Shown in pieces: positions 25,417 to 39,930 of a stretch of DNA of 64,000 nt. The notes below the pieces were generated by a model, which was not told the DNA's origin, did no database searches, and saw nothing but the letters and a program-made list of their open reading frames with translations. Origin of the DNA: Streptomyces clavifer (GTDB taxonomy: Bacteria; Actinomycetota; Actinomycetes; Streptomycetales; Streptomycetaceae); the NCBI GenBank assembly GCA_014651175.1, contig BMWJ01000002.1, forward strand, positions 682,001 to 746,000, given 5' to 3'. Position 1 is the first letter of the stretch. Every line of letters begins with the position of its first letter. A program made the translations under genes and the position numbers.

Positions 25417-26679
25417 GTGACAGAACCTTCCCCGGACGGCCTGGTCCGACGCCGCAGCCGCCTCACCAGGCGGATCGCCGTCCCCCTCACCGTCGTCTCC
25501 GCGATCGTCGCCGGCACCGTTCTGTCCGGGTGCGGCCAACAGCGGGACGAGGACGTCTACACCGTCATGAACTCCTCGACCGACGAGTCGTACCACCGCT
25601 GGGACGGAGACACGCTCGCGCGGTGCAGCAAGCAGCTCGGTGTCACCATCGAGCAGCAGAGCGTGCCGGCTTCGCAGCTGATGACGAAGGCGCTGCGCAT
25701 GGCGTCCTCGAAGTCGCTGCCGGACGTCCTCCAGCTGGACGCCTCCGAGATGCCGACGTTCGCCGAGGCCGGCGGGCTGATCCCGCTCAAGGACCTCGGG
25801 CTGTCCACGACCGACATCCCCGAGGGCATCGTCGACTTCGGCTCGTTCGACGGGAAGTACTACGGGGCCGCGCGCACGGTGAACACGCTGGCGCTGTTCT
25901 ACAACAAGGACACCCTCGACAAGGCCGGGCTCGAGGTGCCCACCACATGGGCCGAGATGCAGTCGACCGCCAAGGAGCTGACCCAGGGCAAGCGGTACGG
26001 CCTGGCGCTGAGCGCGGGCGGCGCGGAGGACGGCGTCTTCCAGTTCACCCCGTTCATGTGGTCCAACGGCGGCGACGAGACGAAGCTCGACAGCCCCGAG
26101 GTAGCCGGTGCGCTCGACTACTGGAAGGGCCTGCTGAAGGACGGCTCGCTCTCCAAGTCCACGGTCAACTGGACCCAGGCCGACGTGAACGACCAGTTCA
26201 TGGCCGGCAACGCGGCCATGATGATCAACGGCCCCTGGCAGGTCGAGACCCTGAACGCCAAGAAGGGGCTCAACTGGGGCATCGCCGAGATCCCGGTGCC
26301 GAAGGCGGGCGACGACTCCGTCGGTCCGCTGGGCGGCGGCGTGCTGACCGTGCCCAACACCGGTGACAGCGAGCGCGAGAAGACCGCCGCCAAGATCATC
26401 GGCTGTATGGCGGGTGAGCAGGAGCAGATCACCTACGCCCTGAACAGCTGGATGGTCCCGGCGAACAGCAAGGCCGCCGCAGTCTGGCGTACGAAGGCCC
26501 CGGAGCTGGCGGCCCTGGCCGGCCAGGTCTCGACGGCCCGCTCCCGCACCGCCAAGGTCGGCGCGCAGTGGTCGTCCGTGTCGCTCGCCCTGCAGAGCGC
26601 CTTCCAGTCCGCCCTCACCGGCGAGTCCAGCGAGGCCGCTCTGAAGCGTGCCCAGCAGCAGGTCACGAGCGGGAACTGA
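25417..26679 (+). CDS. CUT1 sugar ABC transporter substrate-binding lipoprotein
   Basis: A 420-aa family-1 solute receptor. Its lipobox reads TVLSGC (Cys39) after a basic N-terminus and hydrophobic stretch. Typical receptor segments are SSKSLPDVLQLDASEMPTFAEAGGLIPL, NTLALFYNKDTLDKAGLEVPTTWAEM and MAGNAAMMINGPWQVE. It is the first gene of an apparent four-gene operon (receptor, two permeases, GH1 beta-glucosidase) behind a CebR-like operator and next to xylA and alpha-xylosidase. This suggests a gluco- or xylogluco-oligosaccharide as ligand, by inference. The ATPase is not encoded here. Confidence 0.88.
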   Translation: MTEPSPDGLVRRRSRLTRRIAVPLTVVSAIVAGTVLSGCGQQRDEDVYTVMNSSTDESYHRWDGDTLARCSKQLGVTIEQQSVPASQLMTKALRMASSKSLPDVLQLDASEMPTFAEAGGLIPLKDLGLSTTDIPEGIVDFGSFDGKYYGAARTVNTLALFYNKDTLDKAGLEVPTTWAEMQSTAKELTQGKRYGLALSAGGAEDGVFQFTPFMWSNGGDETKLDSPEVAGALDYWKGLLKDGSLSKSTVNWTQADVNDQFMAGNAAMMINGPWQVETLNAKKGLNWGIAEIPVPKAGDDSVGPLGGGVLTVPNTGDSEREKTAAKIIGCMAGEQEQITYALNSWMVPANSKAAAVWRTKAPELAALAGQVSTARSRTAKVGAQWSSVSLALQSAFQSALTGESSEAALKRAQQQVTSGN

Positions 26680-26690
26680 GGTACCGAACC

Positions 26691-27662
26691 ATGTCATCCA
26701 CCACAGCCTCCGCCACCGCGCCGCCCGCGGGCGGGAACGTCAAGGCGGCCGGCGCGGCCGGGAAGCCGGTGAGCCCGCAGCGCGCCAAGCGCCGCAGGCA
26801 GCTCGCCCAGTGGGGCTTCATCGCCCCCGCCGTGATCTTCATGGCCCTGTTCTTCGGCTACCCGCTCGTCCGCAACGTCGTGATGAGCTTCCAGGACTAC
26901 TCGCCGTCCACCTTCTTCACCGGCGAGGCGCCGTTCAACGGCACGGACAACTGGAGCAACGTCTTCAACGACGGGCTGTTCGGCAAGGCCCTGTGGCAGA
27001 CGATCCTCTTCACCGTCGGATCGCTCGTCGGCCAGTTCTGCATCGGTCTCGCCCTCGCCGTCTTCTTCAGCCGCCGCTTCCCGCTGAACGGGATCCTGCG
27101 CTCGCTGATCCTGCTGCCGTGGCTGGTCCCGATGGTCGTCTCCGGCATCGTCTGGCGGCGCATCTTCGACCAGGACACCGGTGTCCTCAACTCCTTCCTG
27201 GGAACCATCGGTTTCAGCGGCGACACGCCCTGGCTGACCAGCACGAGCATGGCGCTGGTCTCCGTGATCCTGGTGAACATCTGGATCGGCATCCCGTTCA
27301 ACATGGTGATCCTCTACGGCGGCCTCCAGGAGGTCCCCAAGGAACTGCACGAGGCGGCCGCGCTCGACGGCGCCTCCGCCTGGCGCACGTTCCGCTCGGT
27401 GACCCTGCCGATGCTCAAGCCCGTCATCACGGTGGTGCTGGTGCTCGGCTTCATGTCGACGGTCAAGATCCTCGACCTGGTCCTCGCCCTCACCGACGGC
27501 GGCCCCGCCGACTCCACGCAGACGCTCGGCACGCTCACCTACCAGAACTCCTTCGTCCAGATGGACTTCGGGGCCGGTGCCGTGGTCGGCAACATCCTGA
27601 TCCTGATCTCCGCCGTCTTCGCGGTGTTCTACCTGCGGGTCAACCGCAACGAGGGGAAGTGA
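26691..27662 (+). CDS. Sugar ABC transporter permease (MalF type)
   Basis: A 323-aa inner-membrane permease. After a Pro/Ala-rich cytoplasmic N-terminus the first helix is WGFIAPAVIFMALFFGYPLV. The EAA loop reads HEAAALDGASAWRTFRSVTLPMLKP (about residues 220-245). The ATG at 26691 is 11 bp after the receptor stop. With the next permease it would form the pore of the importer. Confidence 0.9.
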   Translation: MSSTTASATAPPAGGNVKAAGAAGKPVSPQRAKRRRQLAQWGFIAPAVIFMALFFGYPLVRNVVMSFQDYSPSTFFTGEAPFNGTDNWSNVFNDGLFGKALWQTILFTVGSLVGQFCIGLALAVFFSRRFPLNGILRSLILLPWLVPMVVSGIVWRRIFDQDTGVLNSFLGTIGFSGDTPWLTSTSMALVSVILVNIWIGIPFNMVILYGGLQEVPKELHEAAALDGASAWRTFRSVTLPMLKPVITVVLVLGFMSTVKILDLVLALTDGGPADSTQTLGTLTYQNSFVQMDFGAGAVVGNILILISAVFAVFYLRVNRNEGK

Positions 27663-27667
27663 CCGGC

Positions 27668-28525
27668 ATGGCGACCACCACCCAGATCCCCGCCGCCCCG
27701 GCTCCCGCCGCCACCCACCGGCCGAAGCGCCGCTGGGGAGCGACCGTCTTCGGCGTCGTCGTCCTCGCCGTCATGCTGTTCCCGCTGTACTGGATGATCA
27801 ACACCGCCCTGCAGCCGGACGCCAGCCTGGTGGACGTCGGACCGGTGCCGACGAGCATCGACTTCTCCGGCTTCACCTCGGCCATCACCGACCAGGGCGC
27901 GAACCTGCTGACCTCGCTGGCCGTGGCGCTCGGCGCCGTGGCCATCTGTCTGGCGATCTCCGCCCCGGCGGCCTACGGCCTGGCGCAGTTCAAGCTGCCC
28001 GGCAGCAGGACGATCGTCTTCGGCACGCTCATCACCCAGATGGTGCCGGGCATCGTCATCGCCAACGCCCTGTACAGCGCGTACGTGGACCTCGGCCTGG
28101 TCAACTCCTACTTCGGGCTGATGCTGGCGGACGCCTCGCTGGGCATACCGTTCGCGATCGTGCTGATGCGCTCCTTCATGGTCTCCATCCCGCGCGAGGT
28201 CATCGAGGCCGCCGAGGTCGACGGCGCGGGCCGCATCCGCACGTTCGTCCAGGTCGTCCTGCCGATGAGCCGCAACTCGCTGATCACCGCCGGACTGTTC
28301 TCCTTCCTGTACGCGTGGAGCGACTTCATGTTCGCGCTCACGCTGAACACGACGGACGACGTCAAGCCGATCACGCTGGGCATCTACCAGTACATCGGGG
28401 CCCACGTCGGCGACTGGGGCTCGGTCATGGCCGCGTCCGTGCTCTCCGCGGTGCCGGCGGCGGTCCTGCTCGTCCTGTCCCAGAAGTACATCGCCGCCGG
28501 TATCACCGGTGGCTCGGTCAAGTAA
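27668..28525 (+). CDS. Sugar ABC transporter permease (MalG type)
   Basis: A 285-aa inner-membrane permease. The first helix is VFGVVVLAVMLFPLYWMI, the EAA loop EAAEVDGAGRIRTFVQVVLPMSRNSL, and the C-terminus VLSQKYIAAGITGGSVK is characteristic of CUT1 permeases. It starts 5 bp after the preceding permease and ends 9 bp before the beta-glucosidase, so the genes are probably translationally coupled. Confidence 0.9.
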   Translation: MATTTQIPAAPAPAATHRPKRRWGATVFGVVVLAVMLFPLYWMINTALQPDASLVDVGPVPTSIDFSGFTSAITDQGANLLTSLAVALGAVAICLAISAPAAYGLAQFKLPGSRTIVFGTLITQMVPGIVIANALYSAYVDLGLVNSYFGLMLADASLGIPFAIVLMRSFMVSIPREVIEAAEVDGAGRIRTFVQVVLPMSRNSLITAGLFSFLYAWSDFMFALTLNTTDDVKPITLGIYQYIGAHVGDWGSVMAASVLSAVPAAVLLVLSQKYIAAGITGGSVK

Positions 28526-28534
28526 GGGTTCCCC

Positions 28535-29914
28535 ATGAGTGACTTCCCGGTCTTCCCGCCCGGCTTCGTGTTCGGCGCGGCCACGGCCTCGTACCAGATC
28601 GAAGGAGCCGTGCGGGAGGACGGCCGCGGACCGTCCATCTGGGACACCTACAGCCACACGCCCGGCAGGACGGACGGCGGCGACACGGGCGACGTGGCCT
28701 GCGACCACTACCACCGCTACCCGGAGGACGTGGCGCTGCTCCGCGACCTGGGTGTGGACTCGTACCGCTTCTCCATCGCCTGGTCCCGCATCCAGGCCGA
28801 GGGCAGTGGAGCGGTGAACCCCAAGGGTCTCGACTTCTACTCCCGGCTCGTGGACTCGCTCCTGGAGGCGGGTATCGAGCCGGCCGCCACCCTCTACCAC
28901 TGGGACCTCCCCCAAGCCCTGGAGGACAGGGGCGGCTGGCGGGTACGGGAGACGGCGGAGCGGTTCGGCGAGTACACCGCGATCATGGCCGAGCACCTGG
29001 GTGACCGGGTGCCGCGCTGGATCACCCTCAACGAGCCGTGGTGCAGCGCGTTCCTGGGCTACTCCGTCGGCCGGCACGCACCGGGCGCGCAGGAAGGGCG
29101 TGGGGCGCTGGCAGCCGCGCACCACCTGCTGGTCGGCCACGGCCACGCGATGGACGCGCTGCGCGCGGCGGGTGTCCGCGAGGCGGGCATCACCCTGAAC
29201 CTGGACCGCAACGTCCCGGCCACCGAGTCGGACGCCGACCTCGCCGCCGTCGTCCGCGCCGACACCCAGCACAACCTCGTGTGGACCGAGCCGCTGCTCG
29301 CGGGCCGCTACCCGGCCACCGAGGAGGAGACCTGGGGCGAGCTGATCACCGGTCAGGACTTCCGTCGCGAGGGCGACCTGAAGCTGATCTCGCAGCCGAT
29401 GGACTTCCTGGGCATCAACTACTACCGGCCGATCGTGATCGCCGCCGCCCCGCACCGCGAGGCGGACCCGGCGCTGCGCGTCGCCACGGACAACCGGTAC
29501 GCGGAGGGGAACTACCCCGACGTCCGCAAGACGGCGATGAACTGGCCGGTCGTCCCGGAGTCCTTCACCGACCTGCTGACCGTGCTGAAGCAGACGTACG
29601 GCGACGCCCTGCCGCCGGTGCACATCACGGAGAACGGCTCGGCGGAGTACGACAGCATGGACGCGGACGGCTCCGTGCACGACGCGGACCGGGTGGAGTA
29701 CCTCCGCACGCACCTGGCGGCTCTGCGTGCGGCCATGGACGCCGGTGTCGACGTACGCGGCTACTACGTGTGGTCGCTGCTGGACAACTTCGAGTGGGCG
29801 CTGGGCTACGCGAAGCGGTTCGGGATCATCCGGGTCGACTACGACACCCTGGAGCGCACGCCGAAGGACAGCTACCGCTGGTATCAGCAGCTGATCGCGG
29901 CGCACCGGGCCTGA
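28535..29914 (+). CDS. GH1 beta-glucosidase
   Basis: A 459-aa cytoplasmic enzyme (no signal peptide) that hydrolyses beta-glucosides such as cellobiose. GH1 hallmarks are FGAATASYQIEGAVREDGRGPSIWD at the N-terminus, the acid/base in ITLNEPWC (Glu about 167) and the nucleophile in HITENGSAE (Glu about 366), plus YYVWSLLDNFEWA. It is the last gene of the importer operon, so it probably splits the sugar the importer brings in. Beside alpha-xylosidase and xylA, it would complete intracellular breakdown of xylogluco-oligosaccharides. Confidence 0.95.
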   Translation: MSDFPVFPPGFVFGAATASYQIEGAVREDGRGPSIWDTYSHTPGRTDGGDTGDVACDHYHRYPEDVALLRDLGVDSYRFSIAWSRIQAEGSGAVNPKGLDFYSRLVDSLLEAGIEPAATLYHWDLPQALEDRGGWRVRETAERFGEYTAIMAEHLGDRVPRWITLNEPWCSAFLGYSVGRHAPGAQEGRGALAAAHHLLVGHGHAMDALRAAGVREAGITLNLDRNVPATESDADLAAVVRADTQHNLVWTEPLLAGRYPATEEETWGELITGQDFRREGDLKLISQPMDFLGINYYRPIVIAAAPHREADPALRVATDNRYAEGNYPDVRKTAMNWPVVPESFTDLLTVLKQTYGDALPPVHITENGSAEYDSMDADGSVHDADRVEYLRTHLAALRAAMDAGVDVRGYYVWSLLDNFEWALGYAKRFGIIRVDYDTLERTPKDSYRWYQQLIAAHRA

Positions 29915-29921
29915 TCACCGC

Positions 29922-29963
29922 CCCGGGGGCGTACGCACTCACCGCAGCGCGTACGCCCCCGGG
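29922..29963. terminator. Bidirectional terminator shared by the GH1 and ROK genes
   Basis: A perfect 15-bp stem CCCGGGGGCGTACGC / GCGTACGCCCCCGGG with a 12-nt loop lies 8 bp after the GH1 stop. Its right half overlaps the last codons of the ROK gene, so it can serve both convergent units. Confidence 0.85.
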
Positions 29964-31168
29964 TTCGCCAGTACGTCGTGCACCACCCGGGCGGCCGCGC
30001 CCCGGGCCGCGTCTCCCGAGAGGGACGAGGCCCGGAGCCGGCTGCCTTTCTCGTGCCAGCGGCCGGACACCACGCGCGCGGTGAGCTGGGCGTCCGCGGA
30101 CGCCTCCAGCCACGGCATCAGATTGCGGTATATCCCGCCGAGGACGACCGCCTCCGGGTCGAAGAGGTTCACCGCGCCGGCAAGGACCACGCCCAGCCGG
30201 TCCCCCGCCTCCCGCAGCGCCTCCACGGCCCGTGCCTCTCCGGCTGCGGCCCGCTGTTCCAGCTCGCCGATCCCCCGGACTCCCGTCGCGGGGTCGATCC
30301 CGGCGGCTTCCAGCAGCGCGGCCCGTCCCGCGTACTGCTCCAGGCAGCCGCGCGCACCGCAGCGGCAGAGCGGACCCTGCGGGTCGACGACCATGTGGCC
30401 GATCTCGCCGGCGAAGCCGTGCGCTCCGCGCAGCATCTCGCCGTTCAGCACGAGCGCCCCGCCGACGCCGATCTCACCCGTGAGGTAGAGGAAGGTGCGT
30501 ACGCCCCCGAGTCCGCCGAACCAGAGCTCGGCCAGGGCCGCCAGATTGGCCTCGTTGTCGGAGCCGACCGCCAGTGCCCGGCCGGCCGGGCGCAGGGTGC
30601 TGAGCGCCTGCCCGAAGATGCCCTCGGCCGCGACCCTGTTCCAGCCGAGGTTGGGTGCCTGGCGGACGACGCCGCCGGAGACCAGGCCGGGCAGGGCCAG
30701 CTCGACGCCGACGACGCGCAGTTCCTGTTCGAGGGTGGACCCGATGACGCGGTTGGTGAGCCGGGCCGCGTGGGCGAGCACCTCGGCGGCCGGGACGCCC
30801 CGGTGGTCGGTGTGCTCGGTGACGCGGACCCGGTCGGTACCGGTGAGGTCGACGGCGCACACCGACACGTAGTCGATGTTGATCTCCACGCCGAGCCCCG
30901 CCGGACCCGTCCGGGCGAGCTTCAGCACGGTGCCGGGGCGCCCGGCCGATCCGCTGGAGGTCTTGCCCGACTCGCTGAGGCAGCCGAGGGCGAGGAGTTC
31001 CTCGACGAGGGAGGAGACGGCGGCCCTGGTGAGCCCGACGAGGTTCGCCACCCGGGCCCGGGTGACCTCACCCTCTTCGCGTACGGTCCGGAGCACGAGG
31101 CTGAGGTTGTGGCGCCGCACGGACTCGTGGCCGGCCTTGGCCGCGAGCGAGGTCAGATTGTTCTTCAT
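29939..31168 (-). CDS. ROK-family transcriptional repressor
   Basis: A 409-aa regulator with an N-terminal MarR-type winged helix (VRRHNLSLVLRTVREEGEVTRARVANLVGLTRAAVSSLVEELL, residues about 17-60). The ROK domain contains VEINIDYVSVCAVDL, GFAGEIGHMVVD and the zinc motif CRCGARGCLEQY. It is convergent with the importer/GH1 operon and is a natural candidate repressor of the xylose or oligosaccharide genes nearby (inference). It is only distantly similar to the ROK protein at 1194-2393. Confidence 0.88.
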   Translation of the reverse strand: MKNNLTSLAAKAGHESVRRHNLSLVLRTVREEGEVTRARVANLVGLTRAAVSSLVEELLALGCLSESGKTSSGSAGRPGTVLKLARTGPAGLGVEINIDYVSVCAVDLTGTDRVRVTEHTDHRGVPAAEVLAHAARLTNRVIGSTLEQELRVVGVELALPGLVSGGVVRQAPNLGWNRVAAEGIFGQALSTLRPAGRALAVGSDNEANLAALAELWFGGLGGVRTFLYLTGEIGVGGALVLNGEMLRGAHGFAGEIGHMVVDPQGPLCRCGARGCLEQYAGRAALLEAAGIDPATGVRGIGELEQRAAAGEARAVEALREAGDRLGVVLAGAVNLFDPEAVVLGGIYRNLMPWLEASADAQLTARVVSGRWHEKGSRLRASSLSGDAARGAAARVVHDVLANPGAYALR

Positions 31169-31191
31169 CAGGTGTGTGAGCCTAACGGCGA

Positions 31192-31219
31192 AGGGCCGTA
31201 CCCCGGGGGATACGGCCCT
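31192..31219 (-). terminator. Terminator hairpin after acnA
   Basis: AGGGCCGTA and TACGGCCCT form a 9-bp stem with a 10-nt loop, 18 bp beyond the acnA stop and just before the ROK gene start. Confidence 0.75.
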
Positions 31220-31237
31220 CGTTGCCTTCCGGATCCG

Positions 31238-34517
<3,280 letters not shown>

Positions 34518-34518
34518 C

Positions 34519-34546
34519 GGCGCGGCCTCCGCAGGCGGGCCGCGCC
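34519..34546 (-). terminator. Terminator hairpin after gap
   Basis: GGCGCGGCC and GGCCGCGCC form a perfect 9-bp stem with a 10-nt loop, 9 bp beyond the gap stop codon. Confidence 0.75.
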
Positions 34547-34555
34547 GGTTTCCGG

Positions 34556-35554
34556 TCAGCCCGCGGCGAGCAGCTCGAGCGTGTCGATGACGCGGTTCGA
34601 GAAGCCCCACTCGTTGTCGTACCAGGCGACCACCTTCACATGGCGGCCGTCGACGCGGGTGAGAGCCGAGTCGAAGATCGACGAGGCCGGATTGCCCGTG
34701 ATGTCGGACGACACGAGCGGGTCGTCCGAGTACTCGAGCACGCCCGCCAGCGGACCCTGCGCCGCGGCGCGGTACGCCTCGAGCACGTCCTCGCGGGTCA
34801 CGTCGCGAGCGACGGTCGTGTTGAGTTCGACGATCGATCCCACCGGAACCGGCACGCGGATCGAGTCGCCCGACAGCTTGCCGTCGAGGTTCGGCAGCAC
34901 GAGCCCGATCGCCTTGGCGGCACCGGTCGTGGTCGGCACGATGTTGACGGCGGCCGCGCGGGCGCGACGGGCGTCGCGGTGCGGACCGTCCTGCAGGTTC
35001 TGCTCCTGCGTGTAGGCGTGCACCGTCGTCATGAAGCCGTGCTCGATGCCGGCGAGACCGTCGAGCACCGCGGCCAGCGGCGCGAGCGCGTTGGTCGTGC
35101 ACGAGGCGTTCGAGATGATCGTGTGCGCGGCAGGGTCGTACGCGTCGGTGTTGACCCCGAACGCGAGTGTGACGTCGGCGCCGTCGGCCGGCGCGCTGAT
35201 GAGTACCTTCTTCGCACCCGCGTCGAGATGGGCGCCGGCGGCCTTGGCCGACGTGAAGCGGCCGGTCGCCTCGAGCACGATGTCGACGCCGAGCTCGGCC
35301 CAGGGCAGCTGCGCCGGTTCGCGCTCGGCGAGCACGGTGATGCGACGGCCGTCGACGACGAGGGTGCTCCCGTCGACGGTCACCGGACGGCCGAGCCGGC
35401 CCGCCGTCGTGTCATAGGCCAGCAGCCGCGCGAGGGTGGCGGGTTCTGTGAGGTCGTTGACGGCGACGATCTCGAGGTCGCTGTCGCGTTCGAGCAGTGC
35501 GCGCAGCACATTGCGTCCGATGCGGCCGAATCCGTTGATGGCGATGCGAGTCAT
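34556..35554 (-). CDS. gap: Glyceraldehyde-3-phosphate dehydrogenase, probably an accessory copy
   Basis: A 332-aa glycolytic dehydrogenase. The NAD-binding start IAINGFGRIGRNVLRALLE, catalytic SNASCTTNALAPL (Cys about 152), AVNIVPTTTGAAKAIGLVLP and WYDNEWGFSNRVIDTLELL are all intact. It stands alone, without pgk and tpi, downstream of a GlxA-type regulator on the same strand. This suggests a second, conditionally used isoenzyme rather than the main gap operon. In some actinomycetes extra GAPDHs give resistance to GAPDH-targeting natural products; nothing here proves that. Confidence 0.93.
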   Translation of the reverse strand: MTRIAINGFGRIGRNVLRALLERDSDLEIVAVNDLTEPATLARLLAYDTTAGRLGRPVTVDGSTLVVDGRRITVLAEREPAQLPWAELGVDIVLEATGRFTSAKAAGAHLDAGAKKVLISAPADGADVTLAFGVNTDAYDPAAHTIISNASCTTNALAPLAAVLDGLAGIEHGFMTTVHAYTQEQNLQDGPHRDARRARAAAVNIVPTTTGAAKAIGLVLPNLDGKLSGDSIRVPVPVGSIVELNTTVARDVTREDVLEAYRAAAQGPLAGVLEYSDDPLVSSDITGNPASSIFDSALTRVDGRHVKVVAWYDNEWGFSNRVIDTLELLAAG

Positions 35555-35648
35555 GTGTGGTGTCCCTTCGGGTTACCACCAGGTTCCCGCGCGGTGTCCG
35601 CCGGTGACAGCGGCGTGATCGCCAGGGTCCGCAAGGATCACGCCAGGG

Positions 35649-36605
35649 CTACTGCCCCTGGGCGAAGGTGCGCCGGTACTCGCTCGGCGTGGTGTCGAGG
35701 ATGCGCTGGAAGTGCAGCCGCAGATTCGCCCCGGTGCCGAGTCCGACGTCGGCGGCGATCTGCTCGATGCCCCGCTGCGAACGCTCCAGCAGCTCACGGG
35801 CCACGTCGATGCGGGCTCGCATGACCCACTGCATCGGCGTGTACCCGGTGTCCTCGACGAAGCGCCGGGAGAACGTGCGCGGCGAGACCGCCGCGTGCCG
35901 GGCGAGCACGTCGAGGGTGAGGGGCTCTCCGAGCCGGTGCAGCGCCCACTCCCGGGTGGCGGCGAACCGCTCACCGAGCGACTCGGGCACACTGCGCGGC
36001 ACGTACTGCGCCTGACCGCCGCTGCGGTAGGGGGCCGCCACCAGGCGCCGCGCCGCATGGTTCGACGCGGACACCCCCAGATCACCGCGCAGGATGTGCA
36101 GGCACAGGTCGATGCCCGAGGCTGCGCCGGCCGACGTCAGCACGCTGCCCTCGTCCACGAACAGGACGTTCGCGTCGACCCGTACGAGCGGACGCTTCGC
36201 CGCCAGTGCCCGCGTGTAGTGCCAGTGCGTCGTGGCGCGCCGGCCGTCGAGCAGTCCCGTGGCGGCGAGCGCGAAGGCACCCGTCGAGATGGCCGCGAGC
36301 CGCGCACCCCGTTCGTGGGCGGCGATCAGCGCCTCGATGACGGCCTGCGGGGGGTCCTCACGGTCCGGGTGCCGGTAGCCGGGAACGAAGACGATGTCAG
36401 CCCACGCCAGGGCGTCGATGCCGTGGGCGACGTCGTACGACAGGCCGTCGCCGCCGGTCACGAGACCGGGCGCCGCACCGCACACCCGCACCTCGTACGG
36501 CATGCTCGCGCGGGTCGTGAACACCTGCGCGGGGATACCGACATCGAGGGGCTTCGCGCCTTCGAGCACGAGGACGGCGACGCGGTGCGGGGGCGAGGCG
36601 GACAC
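35649..36605 (-). CDS. GlxA-family transcriptional regulator (DJ-1/PfpI fold plus AraC HTH)
   Basis: A 318-aa regulator. Residues about 8-185 form a glutamine-amidotransferase-like DJ-1/PfpI domain (VAVLVLEGAKPLDVGIPAQVF, FVPGYRH). The usual elbow Cys is replaced (LAAISTGAFALAATGLLDG), as is common in this regulator group. Residues about 210-312 form the AraC helix-turn-helix pair (LDVLARHAAVSPRTFSRRFVEDTG, IEQIAADVGLGTGANLRLHFQR). It lies 94 bp upstream of gap on the same strand and may control it. The effector is unknown. Confidence 0.9.
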   Translation of the reverse strand: MSASPPHRVAVLVLEGAKPLDVGIPAQVFTTRASMPYEVRVCGAAPGLVTGGDGLSYDVAHGIDALAWADIVFVPGYRHPDREDPPQAVIEALIAAHERGARLAAISTGAFALAATGLLDGRRATTHWHYTRALAAKRPLVRVDANVLFVDEGSVLTSAGAASGIDLCLHILRGDLGVSASNHAARRLVAAPYRSGGQAQYVPRSVPESLGERFAATREWALHRLGEPLTLDVLARHAAVSPRTFSRRFVEDTGYTPMQWVMRARIDVARELLERSQRGIEQIAADVGLGTGANLRLHFQRILDTTPSEYRRTFAQGQ

Positions 36606-36823
36606 GGGGAAGAGGGTACCCGGGGCACTCGACGGAGCTTTGCGCGCCGCGGCGGGGCCATGGGCGCATCACGTCCGGCGTGTCCGTGCGTTGCGTTCGT
36701 ATACGTTCCTGATACCGCGTGGCCGCGCCCGCCGGAGAAGCGTGCGCGGTCACCGGGGGGCGGGGCCGAGCCGGTACGGATGACGGCCCCGTCCCCCGGT
36801 GTTCGCGGGGGGCGGGTCCCTCG

Positions 36824-39211
<2,388 letters not shown>

Positions 39212-39509
39212 GCTCTTCGTGTCTCCATCCGTGGGGCGGGGCCGCCTCCGCGGCCTCCGCTTTCCTGCGTCCGTCTGCGTCTCGCCCGCTCGTCGCGCGC
39301 GCGTCTCGTTCCACGCCGTTTCCTGCCGCACGGGAACGGTCGCGGCAACGGCTCGTCGCCCAACGGTCCGGCAGTGGCTCCGGGGTGGCGCAGGACCGCG
39401 GCATCGGCCGTTGCGGTCCGGCTCGCCGCTCCGGTGGCGGTGGCCTCGGGCAGGGCGCACACGACGAGGTGGCCTCGGCCGCACGCGACGACCGGGGCCG
39501 GTGGACGGC

Positions 39510-39920
39510 TCAGCGGAGCTCGTTGAAGCGGACGAGGTTGCCCGCGGGATCGCGGAACGCGCAGTCGCGCACACCATACGGCTGCTCGGTCGGCTCCTGG
39601 ACGACGTCGGCGCCGCCGGCCCGCAGCCGCTCGAAGGTGCCGTCGAGGTCGGAGGTGCCCAGGATGATGTGTCCATAGGTGCCCTTGGCCATCATGTCGA
39701 CGACGGTGCGGCGCTCGTCGTCCGTGATGCCCGGGTCGACGGCGGGCGGTGTCAGGACGATGGACGTGTCGGGCCGGCCGACGGGGCCGACCGTGATCCA
39801 GCGCATGCCGCCGTAGGCGACGTCGTTGCGGACTTCGAAGCCGAGCGTGTCGCGGTAGAAGGCCAGGGCGGCGTCGGCGTCGTCGTGCGGGAGGAAGGTG
39901 GAGTGAATCGTGAGGTCCAT
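39510..39920 (-). CDS. VOC-family (glyoxalase/bleomycin-resistance-like) protein
   Basis: A 136-aa single-module VOC protein: HSTFLPHDDADAALAFYRDTLGFEVRNDV, then GHIILGTSDLDGTFERLRAGGADVVQEPTEQPYGVRDCAFRDPAGNLVRFNEL. The start MDLTIH at 39920 follows an upstream AraC-type regulator gene that ends 10 bp away on the same strand, so the two form a small operon. The substrate is unknown. Confidence 0.9.
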   Translation of the reverse strand: MDLTIHSTFLPHDDADAALAFYRDTLGFEVRNDVAYGGMRWITVGPVGRPDTSIVLTPPAVDPGITDDERRTVVDMMAKGTYGHIILGTSDLDGTFERLRAGGADVVQEPTEQPYGVRDCAFRDPAGNLVRFNELR

Positions 39921-39930
39921 GGGATGCACG

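Noticed and set aside
39212-39509. Possible small gene between the UvrA-like and VOC genes
   Set aside because: The frames continue from neighbouring genes and show no independent start.
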